NCBI GenBank assembly: GCA_025362915.1
Contig: JANYEU010000459.1
Location: 1 to 7,982, forward strand
DNA length: 7,982 nt
Direction of reading: 5' to 3'
DNA from: Chitinophagaceae bacterium
Lineage (GTDB): Bacteria > Bacteroidota > Bacteroidia > Chitinophagales > Chitinophagaceae
Shown: piece after piece, positions 1 through 6,302 of the stretch
How the letters are laid out: each line of letters opens with the position of its first letter
How positions within the stretch are numbered: the first letter of the stretch is position 1
Program-made: the position numbers and the translations under genes
Notes under the pieces: generated by a model
Database searches by the model: none
Seen by the model: only the letters and a program-made list of their open reading frames with translations
What the model was told of the DNA's origin: nothing

Positions 1-296
1 AAGGATGTTCCCCTACTTTCTTCTACAAACCGGAATATCAAGATGCTATCTTTTAATTCGGGAGGCCAATCGGTGGTACGCCACGACTGGATGATGAGTT
101 TATTGGGTTCAATCCAGATATTCTGACCAAAGCAATAGCCATTATAAGCACTGAAAGATGAGCCAATCTTGTCATCGATAATAGCTGAAGATTCAGTAAC
201 AAGACTATGCTTGTCTGCATCGAGGTACAATTCAAACAATGCAGATGCTTTTCTATCGGCAAAGAAAATGACTTCATTGATTATTTTTAATTGCAT
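1..296 (-). CDS. SRPBCC/AHSA1-family protein, N-terminal part (C-terminus off window)
   Basis: Reading the minus strand from the ATG at 296 gives 98 open codons that run off the left edge without a stop. The protein starts MQLKIINEVIFFADRKASAL. From about residue 44 it shows the pattern of the Activator-of-Hsp90-ATPase-homologue-like (AHSA1) branch of the SRPBCC/START fold: an SSFSAYNGYCFGQN strand pair, then NKLIIQSWRTTDWPPELKDS, then ILIFRFVEESRGTS. The family norm is a Gly/Phe-rich hairpin, an 'IVQ.WR...WP...DS' segment and a 'GGT' turn. Such proteins are single-domain, about 130-150 residues, cytoplasmic, with a hydrophobic ligand cavity; most have no known substrate. The family call comes from motifs read by eye; no specific function can be given. 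No signal peptide or membrane segment is visible. It is transcribed divergently from the M16 genes across a gap of about 110 bases. The start is the first ATG in this frame, with no clear Shine-Dalgarno sequence. Confidence 0.8.
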   Translation of the reverse strand, partial: MQLKIINEVIFFADRKASALFELYLDADKHSLVTESSAIIDDKIGSSFSAYNGYCFGQNIWIEPNKLIIQSWRTTDWPPELKDSILIFRFVEESRGTS

Positions 297-376
297 TTCA
301 TTTTTTAGATAAGGAAATAAAACTAAGGAAAAGGCCGACTAAATGAAAAAAAATTATCTGCCCTCTCAAGCCACGT

Positions 377-384
377 TATATTTG
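377..384 (+). promoter_or_regulatory. Candidate Bacteroidota -7 promoter element for the M16 operon
   Basis: TATATTTG matches the Bacteroidota sigma-factor -7 consensus TAnnTTTG exactly and lies 25 bases before the ATG at 410. A weak -33 candidate, TCTG at 357-360 (consensus TTTG), is 16 bases upstream, slightly short for this class. Transcription would start near 390 and leave a T-rich leader of about 20 bases without a Shine-Dalgarno sequence, which is normal for the phylum. The match is seen directly; its activity is inferred. Confidence 0.45.
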
Positions 385-409
385 CAGCCTTTTATTAAAT
401 TTTGTTTTG

Positions 410-1648
410 ATGGTGCATTATAATCGCTTTGTTTTAGATAATGGGTTACGCGTATTGGTTCATGAAGATAGCAGTACTCCGATGGCTGTGGTAAACTTGC
501 TGTATGATGTTGGCGCAAGGGACGAGGATCCTAATAAAACGGGCTTTGCACACTTGTTTGAACACTTGATGTTTGGCGGAAGCACACATATTCCTGATTA
601 CGACGAGCCATTGCAAAGGGCAGGTGGTGAGAATAATGCTTACACCACAAATGATTTGACCAACTATTATTGCAGCCTTCCTGCCGAGAATATAGAAACG
701 GCCTTTTGGCTGGAAAGTGACCGGATGCTTAGCCTTGCATTCAGCAAAAAAAGTTTGGAAGTACAACGCAAGGTTGTTTGCGAAGAGTTCAAGGAACATT
801 ACATCAATAAACCTTACGGCGATGTGTGGTTTAAGATGAGAGAGCTTGCCTTTACCACGCACCCCTACAAATGGATGACAATTGGTAAGGAACTGAGCCA
901 TATAGAAACAGCCACTATTGATGATGTGAAGGCATTTTTCTTTAAACATTACCGTCCTGCAAATGCAATACTCGTTGTTGCAGGAAATATAACCACCGAA
1001 CAGGTAAAGCTTCTGGCAGAGAAATGGTTTGGGCCAATACCGATGGGTGAAAAGTACGAGCGTAACCTACCCTTAGAGCCTATACAAACCGCTCCTAAAA
1101 AAATGGAAGTAACTGCCGATGTTCCGCTTGATGCGCTGGTAAAAACCTGGCACATGGAAGGACGGTTGGATAAAGGCTATTATGTAGCTGACCTTATTAC
1201 TGAGATACTGGGTGGCGGCGGTTCATCGCGTTTGTATCAAGCCTTGGTTAAAGAAAAGCAGTTGTTCTCCAGTCTGGATTGTTATCATTTTGGCAGCATA
1301 GATAAAGGATTGCTGGCTATAGAAGGCAAGCTTGTGAAGGGTGTAAAGATAGAAGATGCCGATGCAGCGGTGAATGAACAGTTGCTAAAAATACAGACGG
1401 ATTTGATAGAGGACAGTGAGCTACAAAAGGTGAAGAATAAGACTGAAAGTGTTATAGCATTTGAGGATATGAGCATCATGAGCCGTGCCAGTAGCCTTGC
1501 CAACTATGAACTTTTGGGCGATGCCAACCTCATGAATACGGAATTGGAAAGATACCAATCAGTAACTGCAGAAGACATTAGAGAATACAGCCGTGTTATC
1601 TTTAATGAAAACAATAGCAACACGCTTTATTATCGGAGTAAGGATTAA
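410..1648 (+). CDS. M16 family (pitrilysin/insulinase-like) zinc peptidase, catalytic subunit
   Basis: This is a 412-residue M16B-type metallopeptidase with the usual length and two-domain layout. Near residues 5-18 it has the typical RFVLDNGLRVLVHED opening. The inverted zinc motif HLFEH is at 48-52 (zinc ligands His48 and His52, general base Glu51). The third ligand is probably Glu126 in VVCEEFKEH, at the spacing expected for HxxEH-(about 73-76)-E. The Gly-rich GGGGSSRLYQALVKEK segment, at about 268-283, begins the second-domain substrate region. The Arg and Tyr that M16 enzymes use to hold substrate are not visible there: VKEKQLFSS stands where R......Y is expected. No signal peptide is seen, so a cytoplasmic location is inferred. 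ATG 410 is preferred over an in-frame TTG at 407. The next gene, 41 bases downstream, encodes a zinc-site-less M16 protein, so the pair probably forms a heteromeric protease. The natural substrate is unknown; peptide or presequence-like degradation is the family norm. Confidence 0.93.
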   Translation: MVHYNRFVLDNGLRVLVHEDSSTPMAVVNLLYDVGARDEDPNKTGFAHLFEHLMFGGSTHIPDYDEPLQRAGGENNAYTTNDLTNYYCSLPAENIETAFWLESDRMLSLAFSKKSLEVQRKVVCEEFKEHYINKPYGDVWFKMRELAFTTHPYKWMTIGKELSHIETATIDDVKAFFFKHYRPANAILVVAGNITTEQVKLLAEKWFGPIPMGEKYERNLPLEPIQTAPKKMEVTADVPLDALVKTWHMEGRLDKGYYVADLITEILGGGGSSRLYQALVKEKQLFSSLDCYHFGSIDKGLLAIEGKLVKGVKIEDADAAVNEQLLKIQTDLIEDSELQKVKNKTESVIAFEDMSIMSRASSLANYELLGDANLMNTELERYQSVTAEDIREYSRVIFNENNSNTLYYRSKD

Positions 1649-1689
1649 CAACCTTCAAAATAGAAGAATAATATACAGAATAAATACAG

Positions 1690-2970
1690 ATGCTAAATAG
1701 AAAGAAGAGTCCCGCAATAATAGATTCAGTAGAATTAAACCTACAGCTTAAACCATATACAAAATTTACACTGGATAATGGTGTAGAGGTTTATAGTATC
1801 CATGCAGGAGCACAGGAAGTGGTTATGGTAGAGATGGTTTTTTCTGCTGGTAATTGGTACGAGGAAAAAAACATTATTGCTGCTACCACCAACTTTATGT
1901 TGAAGAATGGCACCACCCAAAAAAAGGCCTTTGCCATCAATGAACACTTTGATTTTCATGGAGCATACCTTAACAGAGGCTGTCAGAATGAAACTGCAAC
2001 GGTTACGCTACATACATTAGGCAAGCATCTTCCTAAGTTGTTGCCCGTAATGGCAGAGATATTGACGGATAGTATTTTTCCGGAAGATGAATTGGCTATC
2101 TATAAACAGAACCAAAAGCAAAGGCTAACCGTAAACTTAAAAAAGTGCGACTTTGTTGCCCACAGGCTTATAGATGAGTACCTTTTTGGTGTAAATCATC
2201 CTTATGGCAAGTATTCATCGGCAGAGGATTATGATGCTATAACCACGGAAGATATGGTTGCTTTCTATAATCAATTCTATACCAATGGAAAGTGTATCAT
2301 ATTTACGGCCGGTATATTGCCAGCAGATATTCAAGAGCAACTAAACAACGCATTTGGTGGCCTGCCACTTAATAAGACTGCGTTGCCTTCCATAGTTCAT
2401 CAAACAGTACCTACCGCCCAAAAGAAACACAACATAACCAATGATGTAAATGGTGTGCAGGGTGCTATTCGGTTGGCTCGCCCTTTTCCTAATAGGCATC
2501 ACCCCGATTTCACCAAGGTTCAGGTGCTGAATAATCTTTTTGGAGGCTTTTTCGGATCAAGATTAATGAGTAATATACGAGAAGATAAGGGTTATACTTA
2601 CGGAATACACTCTTATCTACAGAACCTTATTGAACAATCTGCCTGGATGGTCAGCACCGAAGCTGGCAAGGATGTATGTGCTGCCACCATTGCAGAAACG
2701 TATAAGGAAATGGCAAGGCTTAGGGATGAAACAATTGAAGAAACTGAACTTCACCTTGTGCGTAATTTTATGATGGGAAGCTTATTGTCTGATTTGGATG
2801 GACCATTCCAAACCATTGCCCGCTGGAAGAGTTATGTGTTGAATGGCTTGGATGAACAGTATTTTAATAAGGCAATCGAAACCATCCGTACGGTTAGTGC
2901 GGAAGAGTTGAAAGAATTAGCCAACAAATACCTCAATGAAGATGATTTTTACGAGTTGGTGGTTATATAG
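1690..2970 (+). CDS. M16 family protein, non-catalytic partner subunit
   Basis: This 426-residue M16 homologue lacks the zinc site. After the family opening KPYTKFTLDNGVEVYSI (about 21-37), the stretch AGNWYEEKNIIAATTNFMLK (53-72) occupies the place of HxxEH, and neither His nor Glu is kept. The second domain keeps the substrate-holding pair in REDKGYTYG (Arg297, Tyr304), preceded by the Gly-rich LFGGFFGSRL (283-292). Inactive M16B subunits with this R/Y pair are known to combine with a catalytic subunit that has the zinc site, as in the Sphingomonas two-subunit M16 enzyme. The arrangement here fits that model: same strand, 41-base gap without a terminator, reciprocal motif loss. No signal peptide is seen. 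The N-terminal 20 residues are an extension relative to the first protein. The start is the ATG at 1690, preceded by an A-rich leader and no Shine-Dalgarno sequence. The family call is firm; complex formation is inferred. Confidence 0.92.
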   Translation: MLNRKKSPAIIDSVELNLQLKPYTKFTLDNGVEVYSIHAGAQEVVMVEMVFSAGNWYEEKNIIAATTNFMLKNGTTQKKAFAINEHFDFHGAYLNRGCQNETATVTLHTLGKHLPKLLPVMAEILTDSIFPEDELAIYKQNQKQRLTVNLKKCDFVAHRLIDEYLFGVNHPYGKYSSAEDYDAITTEDMVAFYNQFYTNGKCIIFTAGILPADIQEQLNNAFGGLPLNKTALPSIVHQTVPTAQKKHNITNDVNGVQGAIRLARPFPNRHHPDFTKVQVLNNLFGGFFGSRLMSNIREDKGYTYGIHSYLQNLIEQSAWMVSTEAGKDVCAATIAETYKEMARLRDETIEETELHLVRNFMMGSLLSDLDGPFQTIARWKSYVLNGLDEQYFNKAIETIRTVSAEELKELANKYLNEDDFYELVVI

Positions 2971-3042
2971 ATTCTGCTGATTGATGAACGTCATATTAAT
3001 TATTGGTAGCCCGCTGATACCTTCGCACCTAAATTATTTGTT

Positions 3043-3678
3043 ATGAAAATTGCTGATATTAGAACTGATTATAAGCTTAAATCATTGGATGAAAAGGATG
3101 TTGCGCCAGATGCCATTAATCAATTCACCAACTGGTGGAATGAGGCATTGGACAGTAGTATCGATGAGGTTAATGCCATGACGCTGGCTACAGCATCAAA
3201 AGAAGGAATGCCATCTGCAAGGATAGTATTGCTGAAAGGATATACAGAAAGCGGGTTTGTATTCTTCACCAATTATAACAGCAAGAAAGGAAAGGATATT
3301 GCAGAAAACAATCATGCTACACTACTTTTCTTTTGGAAGAAACTCGAAAGACAGGTTAACATAAGTGGTATCATTGAAAAAATAAGCGACGAAGAAAGCG
3401 ATGCATACTTTTATAGCCGCCCACTAGGAAGCCGTATTGGTGCATGGAGCTCTCCACAGAGTAAAGTGATAGACGACAGACAGGTGCTTGAGGACAATGC
3501 CGCAAAATACACCGAGCAATTTGGCAAAAACGTACCACGGCCACCGTATTGGGGAGGCTACATTGTAAAGCCTCAAAGGATTGAATTTTGGCAAGGAAGA
3601 CCAAGTAGGTTGCACGACAGGATTTTGTATACACTTACAGATAAAGGAACATGGCAGATAGAAAGATTAGCCCCTTAG
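3043..3678 (+). CDS. pdxH: Pyridoxamine 5'-phosphate oxidase (PNPOx)
   Basis: This enzyme oxidises pyridoxine 5'-phosphate or pyridoxamine 5'-phosphate to pyridoxal 5'-phosphate using FMN and oxygen; it is the last step of the DXP-dependent vitamin B6 route and of salvage. The 211-residue length is typical. Landmarks are NAMTLATASKEGMPSARIVL at about 44-63 and LLKG at 63-66 (FMN phosphate-binding Arg60 and Lys65); FFTNYNSKKGKDIAEN at 74-89; FFWKKLERQV at 96-105; SRPLGSRIGAWSSPQS at 125-140; and the C-terminal PLP/FMN segment EFWQGRPSRLHDR at 181-193, with the expected active-site Arg189 and His191. It ends in RLAP, the classic PdxH terminus. It is cytoplasmic, probably a homodimer with FMN at the interface. 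It lies 72 bases after the second M16 gene on the same strand with no terminator between them, so read-through is likely, although the gap could hold a weak promoter. No Shine-Dalgarno sequence precedes ATG 3043. Confidence 0.97.
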   Translation: MKIADIRTDYKLKSLDEKDVAPDAINQFTNWWNEALDSSIDEVNAMTLATASKEGMPSARIVLLKGYTESGFVFFTNYNSKKGKDIAENNHATLLFFWKKLERQVNISGIIEKISDEESDAYFYSRPLGSRIGAWSSPQSKVIDDRQVLEDNAAKYTEQFGKNVPRPPYWGGYIVKPQRIEFWQGRPSRLHDRILYTLTDKGTWQIERLAP

Positions 3679-3721
3679 TTATAGAAATCTTATTTTTCAA
3701 TACCAAAAGACATTTTTTTTA

Positions 3722-3747
3722 CCTTAAATGCACCAAAGTGCCTAAGG
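3722..3747. other. Imperfect hairpin between pdxH and the outer-membrane gene
   Basis: CCTTA (3722-3726) pairs with TAAGG (3743-3747), and inside them GCAC (3730-3733) pairs with GTGC (3738-3741) around a CAAA loop. A T8 run precedes it on the plus strand, but no T run follows, so it is not a standard terminator for pdxH in the forward direction. It could be a leader structure of the outer-membrane gene that starts at 3803, or chance. The pairing is seen; a role is not shown. Confidence 0.3.
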
Positions 3748-3802
3748 GAACGCTATCCTAATTATATTGCCGACTTAATTTCAAACTTACCTTAATAAAA
3801 AT

Positions 3803-4609
3803 ATGAATTTTAGAATTTTTGCTTTTATAGTCCTTCTTTGCTTTTCTGCCTTGGCAAATGCTCAACAAGAACAAACATATATACATGAGGGAGAATATGG
3901 CTTCTCGGTTGGAGTGGGGCAATACTGGGGAGACTTAAATCCGAATTCAGTTAAAGACCATACCAAGTTTGCAGCGAGTATTTTTTATCTCAAGCAATTG
4001 AACAACTATATTAGCTTGAGGGCAAGTGGGCATTATTCCTATTTGGGCTATGCGGATAAGTATAGCAAAAATGTTTTCCAACATACACGTAACCTCAGTT
4101 TCGATACCGATGTTTGGGAAGTGAGTGTAAGTGGAAACTTCAATTTTTTTAAATTCTATCCCCAATTGCCAGAGTATCGCTTTACGCCTTATCTCAGTCT
4201 TGGGGTAGGTGCCATAAACTTTAATCCTTATGCCAATTTGGGTAGTAATAAAGTATATCTGCGTCAACTGGAAACCGAGGGGCAAACCCAACAATACAGT
4301 CCATTTGCCTTGGTTATTCCAATGGGTATGGGTATTAAATACAACATCAGTAATCATGTTAATATTTTTTCTGAGTTAATCTACCGCTTTACCTCTACTG
4401 GCTATCTGGATGATGTAAACGGTACCTATGCCGGAGCTGCTACCTTTACAAACCCAACAGCTCTACAGTTGCAGGATAGAAGTGGTATATATGGTACGCC
4501 AATTGGCGTAAAAGGTAGGCAGCGTGGTAATGGCAAGAACGATTCTTATGCCACATTCGAAATAGGTCTTTCCTTTAACCTTGAAGGATATAGTTGCCCT
4601 ACTTATTAA
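3803..4609 (+). CDS. DUF6089-like outer-membrane beta-barrel protein
   Basis: This 268-residue protein has a clear Sec signal peptide: a short basic start MNFR, a hydrophobic core IFAFIVLLCFSALA, and a probable signal peptidase I cut after ANA at residue 20, leaving QQEQTYIHEG. The mature part is rich in aromatic residues, Gly and alternating hydrophobic strands. Landmarks are YGFSVGVGQYWGDLNPNSV near the start, RNLSFDTDVWEVSVSGNFNF in the middle, then YRFTPYLSLGVGAINFNPYA, and ATFEIGLSFNLEG near the end. This order (GDLNP, RNLSF, E.s...FNF, YRFTPYL..GvG...FNP) is that of the DUF6089 family of Bacteroidota outer-membrane proteins, which are predicted small beta barrels of unknown role. The protein ends with CPTY, and a late Cys-Pro is also common there. 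It is probably an integral outer-membrane protein; its ligand or function is unknown. No perfect TAnnTTTG element was found in the 124-base upstream gap. It ends convergently with recA at a shared terminator. Confidence 0.85.
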   Translation: MNFRIFAFIVLLCFSALANAQQEQTYIHEGEYGFSVGVGQYWGDLNPNSVKDHTKFAASIFYLKQLNNYISLRASGHYSYLGYADKYSKNVFQHTRNLSFDTDVWEVSVSGNFNFFKFYPQLPEYRFTPYLSLGVGAINFNPYANLGSNKVYLRQLETEGQTQQYSPFALVIPMGMGIKYNISNHVNIFSELIYRFTSTGYLDDVNGTYAGAATFTNPTALQLQDRSGIYGTPIGVKGRQRGNGKNDSYATFEIGLSFNLEGYSCPTY

Positions 4610-4625
4610 TATTCATCAGATTTTA

Positions 4626-4673
4626 AAAGTAAAAGAGCCACTGAAATTATTTTCTCAGTGGCTCTTTTACTTT
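4626..4673. terminator. Bidirectional rho-independent terminator
   Basis: A perfect 19-base-pair stem, 4626-4644 against 4655-4673 (core AGAGCCACTGA / TCAGTGGCTCT), closes a 10-base loop, AATTATTTTC. The outer stem is A-rich on the left and T-rich on the right, so both strands present a GC core followed by T-rich RNA. It lies between the stop of the outer-membrane gene at 4609 and the recA stop at 4690, and so serves both convergent genes. Confidence 0.92.
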
Positions 4674-4689
4674 ATAGTATTATTAAAAT

Positions 4690-5721
4690 TTACGCTTCCT
4701 CACTACCGTGAATACCTAATCCGGCAGTTTGTGCTTCAAATATTTTAGCACGTATCTTTCCTTCTATTTCATTGGCCAGTTCTGGGTTATCGCGTAGCAA
4801 ACCCTTTACAGCATCCCTGCCTTGCCCTAGTTTGTTGGCTTCATAGCTAAACCAGCTTCCGCTTTTGTTTATAAAACCCAATTCTACGCCCATGTCTATT
4901 ATTTCGCCCAGCTTACTGATTCCTTCACCAAACATGATATCAAATTCGGCCGACCTGAATGGTGGGGCAACCTTATTCTTTACCACTTTTACCTTTACAT
5001 GATTTCCTATTGCCGCATCGCCATCTTTTATTTGTGCAGAGCGGCGGATATCAAGTCTGACAGATGCATAAAACTTCAATGCATTACCACCGGTAGTTGT
5101 TTCTGGATTACCAAACATCACCCCTATCTTTTCGCGAAGTTGATTGATAAATATACAGATGGTGTTTGTTTTATTGATGGTAGCGGTGAGTTTTCTAAGC
5201 GCCTGACTCATTAATCGTGCCTGCAATCCCATTTTGCTATCACCCATTTCTCCTTCCAATTCACTCTTTGGCACCAATGCTGCAACAGAATCTATCACCA
5301 CTACATCCAATGCACCAGAAAGTATCAAACGGTCAGCTATTTCAAGAGCCTGTTCTCCATAATCTGGTTGGGAGATTAATAAATTGTCTACATCAACCCC
5401 CAATTTTTGAGCATACGAGCTATCAAACGCATGTTCTGCATCTATTATGGCACACATGCCTCCTTTTTTCTGTGCTTCAGCTATTATATGTATGGCCAAT
5501 GTTGTTTTACCACTACTCTCTGGACCATAAATTTCCACAACCCTTCCTCTTGGTATTCCTCCAACCCCAAGTGCAGCATCCAAACCGATCGATCCTGTAG
5601 AAATAACCTCTATCGGATCCCTGCTTTTTTCGTTCATCAACATTACACTGCCCTTACCATAGTCCTTATCTATTTTGTCCATGGTAAGCTTCAGGGCTTT
5701 CATTTTTTCTGCATTCAACAT
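4690..5721 (-). CDS. recA: Recombinase RecA
   Basis: RecA is the ATP-dependent strand-exchange protein of homologous recombination and the co-protease for LexA-type repressors in the SOS response. The 343-residue length is normal, slightly shorter than the 353 of E. coli because the acidic C-terminal tail is short (ends GIHGSEEA). Visible landmarks: the N-terminal oligomerisation helix (ALKLTMDKIDKDYGKGSVM, 9-27); Walker A GPESSGKT at 66-73; catalytic Glu96 in DAEHAFD; Walker B VVVIDS at 140-145; DNA-binding loop L1, PKSELEGEMGDSKMG (151-165); and loop L2 beginning NQLREKIGVMFGNPETTTGG (193-212). All key residues are intact and no intein or frameshift is present. ATG 5721 gives a normal N-terminus; Met7 is a possible later start. 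There is no well-placed Shine-Dalgarno sequence (AAGGA is about 17 bases away). It is convergent with the outer-membrane gene and appears to be a single-gene unit with its own promoter. Confidence 0.99.
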   Translation of the reverse strand: MLNAEKMKALKLTMDKIDKDYGKGSVMLMNEKSRDPIEVISTGSIGLDAALGVGGIPRGRVVEIYGPESSGKTTLAIHIIAEAQKKGGMCAIIDAEHAFDSSYAQKLGVDVDNLLISQPDYGEQALEIADRLILSGALDVVVIDSVAALVPKSELEGEMGDSKMGLQARLMSQALRKLTATINKTNTICIFINQLREKIGVMFGNPETTTGGNALKFYASVRLDIRRSAQIKDGDAAIGNHVKVKVVKNKVAPPFRSAEFDIMFGEGISKLGEIIDMGVELGFINKSGSWFSYEANKLGQGRDAVKGLLRDNPELANEIEGKIRAKIFEAQTAGLGIHGSEEA

Positions 5722-5741
5722 ATCTAGTAGTATTTATCCTT

Positions 5742-5749
5742 CAAAATTA
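5742..5749 (-). promoter_or_regulatory. Candidate -7 promoter element of recA
   Basis: On the minus strand this reads TAATTTTG, an exact match to the Bacteroidota -7 consensus TAnnTTTG. It lies about 20 bases before the recA ATG, leaving a short leader. No convincing TTTG -33 element is found at 17-23 bases upstream, so the match rests on the -7 box and position alone. Confidence 0.45.
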
Positions 5750-5785
5750 ACAATGTGCCGAAGGTAATTGAATTTACTTATTAAC

Positions 5786-5800
5786 ACTAAAATAATTAGT
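5786..5800. repeat. Palindrome ACTAA-N5-TTAGT upstream of recA
   Basis: ACTAA (5786-5790) and TTAGT (5796-5800) are perfect inverted arms around AATAA. It sits 37 bases upstream of the recA -7 box and 13 bases before a plus-facing -7 box, the kind of place an operator for a dimeric regulator could occupy. In AT-rich DNA a 5-base arm can arise by chance, so an operator role is only a suggestion. Confidence 0.3.
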
Positions 5801-5812
5801 ATGGCAGCTAAA

Positions 5813-5820
5813 TAATTTTG
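5813..5820 (+). promoter_or_regulatory. Candidate plus-strand -7 element pointing into the intergenic region
   Basis: TAATTTTG matches TAnnTTTG exactly on the plus strand, divergent to the recA element. No clear TTTG is found at the -33 position. If active, transcription would start near 5827 and run through the inverted-repeat structure at 6089-6179 towards the histidine kinase. The match could be chance in this AT-rich stretch. Confidence 0.25.
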
Positions 5821-5905
5821 TCTTTTATTGTTTGCCACAAATGTAAATGATAAAGTAGCAATGGTGTTATTAGGGCATGGTAAAGAGGTGTTTTTAATAT
5901 GGCAA

Positions 5906-5926
5906 GAAAGTCAAAAGTTGAAAGTT
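5906..5926 (+). repeat. Three tandem heptamers, consensus RAAAGTT
   Basis: GAAAGTC, AAAAGTT and GAAAGTT follow one another without a gap at exact 7-base spacing; two more AAAGT copies occur irregularly at 5936-5940 and 5969-5973. Short direct repeats like this can be regulator binding sites or slippage products; nothing here tells which. Confidence 0.35.
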
Positions 5927-5991
5927 ATAAGAAACAAAGTGACAAAATGCACATTTGTAAACACTGGGAAAGTGAGGGTCTGGTATTTTAA

Positions 5992-6052
5992 TATTCTAAG
6001 CATAGGAGGAACCAAATATGCCTATATTTCAGAATTATTCATTATTCTAAGC
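5992..6052 (+). repeat. 10-base direct repeat TATTCTAAGC
   Basis: TATTCTAAGC occurs at 5992-6001 and again at 6043-6052, 51 bases apart. The two copies bracket the small AGGAGG-preceded reading frame. No transposase or terminal inverted repeats accompany them, so they are not good evidence of an insertion. Confidence 0.35.
6018..6050 (+). CDS. Possible 10-codon leader-type ORF with strong ribosome binding site
   Basis: AGGAGG at 6004-6009 lies 8 bases before ATG 6018, which opens the peptide MPIFQNYSLF followed by TAA. The spacing is ideal for a Shine-Dalgarno sequence, yet the other genes in this window have none that is well placed, as is usual in Bacteroidota. The peptide has no run of one amino acid that would suggest attenuation. 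It could equally be a chance AGGAGG; no homologue can be recognised at this length. Confidence 0.12.
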   Translation: MPIFQNYSLF

Positions 6053-6088
6053 CATTAAGGCAAGTGCTTCATTAGGGAGTCGCTCATT

Positions 6089-6179
6089 TTTCTCTGTGTA
6101 AATAACGCCATATTACCCAGTGTTAAAAATAAACTGTATAAAAAATATCTCAGGGTTTATCGATTTATTTACAGAGAAA
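6089..6179 (+). repeat. Inverted-repeat structure ending in a T run (possible structured RNA)
   Basis: The left arm is TTTCTCTG (6089-6096), TG, TAAATAA (6099-6105); the right arm is TTATTTA (6165-6171) followed directly by CAGAGAAA (6172-6179). Thus 15 base pairs form with a 2-base bulge, enclosing 59 bases. Inside, CAGT (6118-6121) can pair with ACTG (6133-6136). The right arm is followed by TTTTT at 6180-6184 and TTTTTT at 6191-6196, so on the plus strand it resembles a closing stem plus terminator tail. It lies about 200 bases before the histidine kinase. It may be a small RNA end, a leader structure or a tiny decayed element; the pairing is seen and the role inferred. Confidence 0.4.
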
Positions 6180-6302
6180 TTTTTAGTGTCTTTTTTCCTC
6201 TAGAAATCATCTTGTAGTAGTTTGAATGATGCCAATGGTAGTATCCTTGATAAGTAGCAATACGGAAACATGATGAAATGATGATTAACGGGTTGATTAG
6301 TG

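Noticed and set aside
53..277. Minus-strand open frame of 74 codons near the left edge
   Set aside because: It overlaps the SRPBCC/AHSA1 frame on the same strand, which has recognisable family motifs; the 74-codon product resembles nothing and ends abruptly.
407..409. TTG as an earlier start for the first M16 gene
   Set aside because: An ATG follows immediately at 410, and the family opening begins after it; one extra residue from a rare start is unlikely.
1649..1689. Possible terminator or promoter between the two M16 genes
   Set aside because: The 41 bases hold no stem with a T run and no TAnnTTTG box, which fits one transcript.
3030..3040. TAAATTATTTG just before pdxH as a promoter
   Set aside because: The TA and TTTG are spaced by five bases instead of two, and it would leave almost no leader. 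Not strong enough to list.
5217..5727. Long plus-strand open frames opposite recA
   Set aside because: They are antisense shadows of recA, whose protein sequence is fully recognisable and intact.
5992..6052. Insertion element bounded by the TATTCTAAGC repeats
   Set aside because: Only 51 bases separate the copies, with no terminal inverted repeats and no transposase; a 10-base repeat alone is weak.
5828..6058. Plus-strand open frame of 76 codons in the recA-kinase gap
   Set aside because: It begins at a TTG with no ribosome binding site, and the product has no recognisable domain, signal peptide or typical composition. Treated as non-coding.
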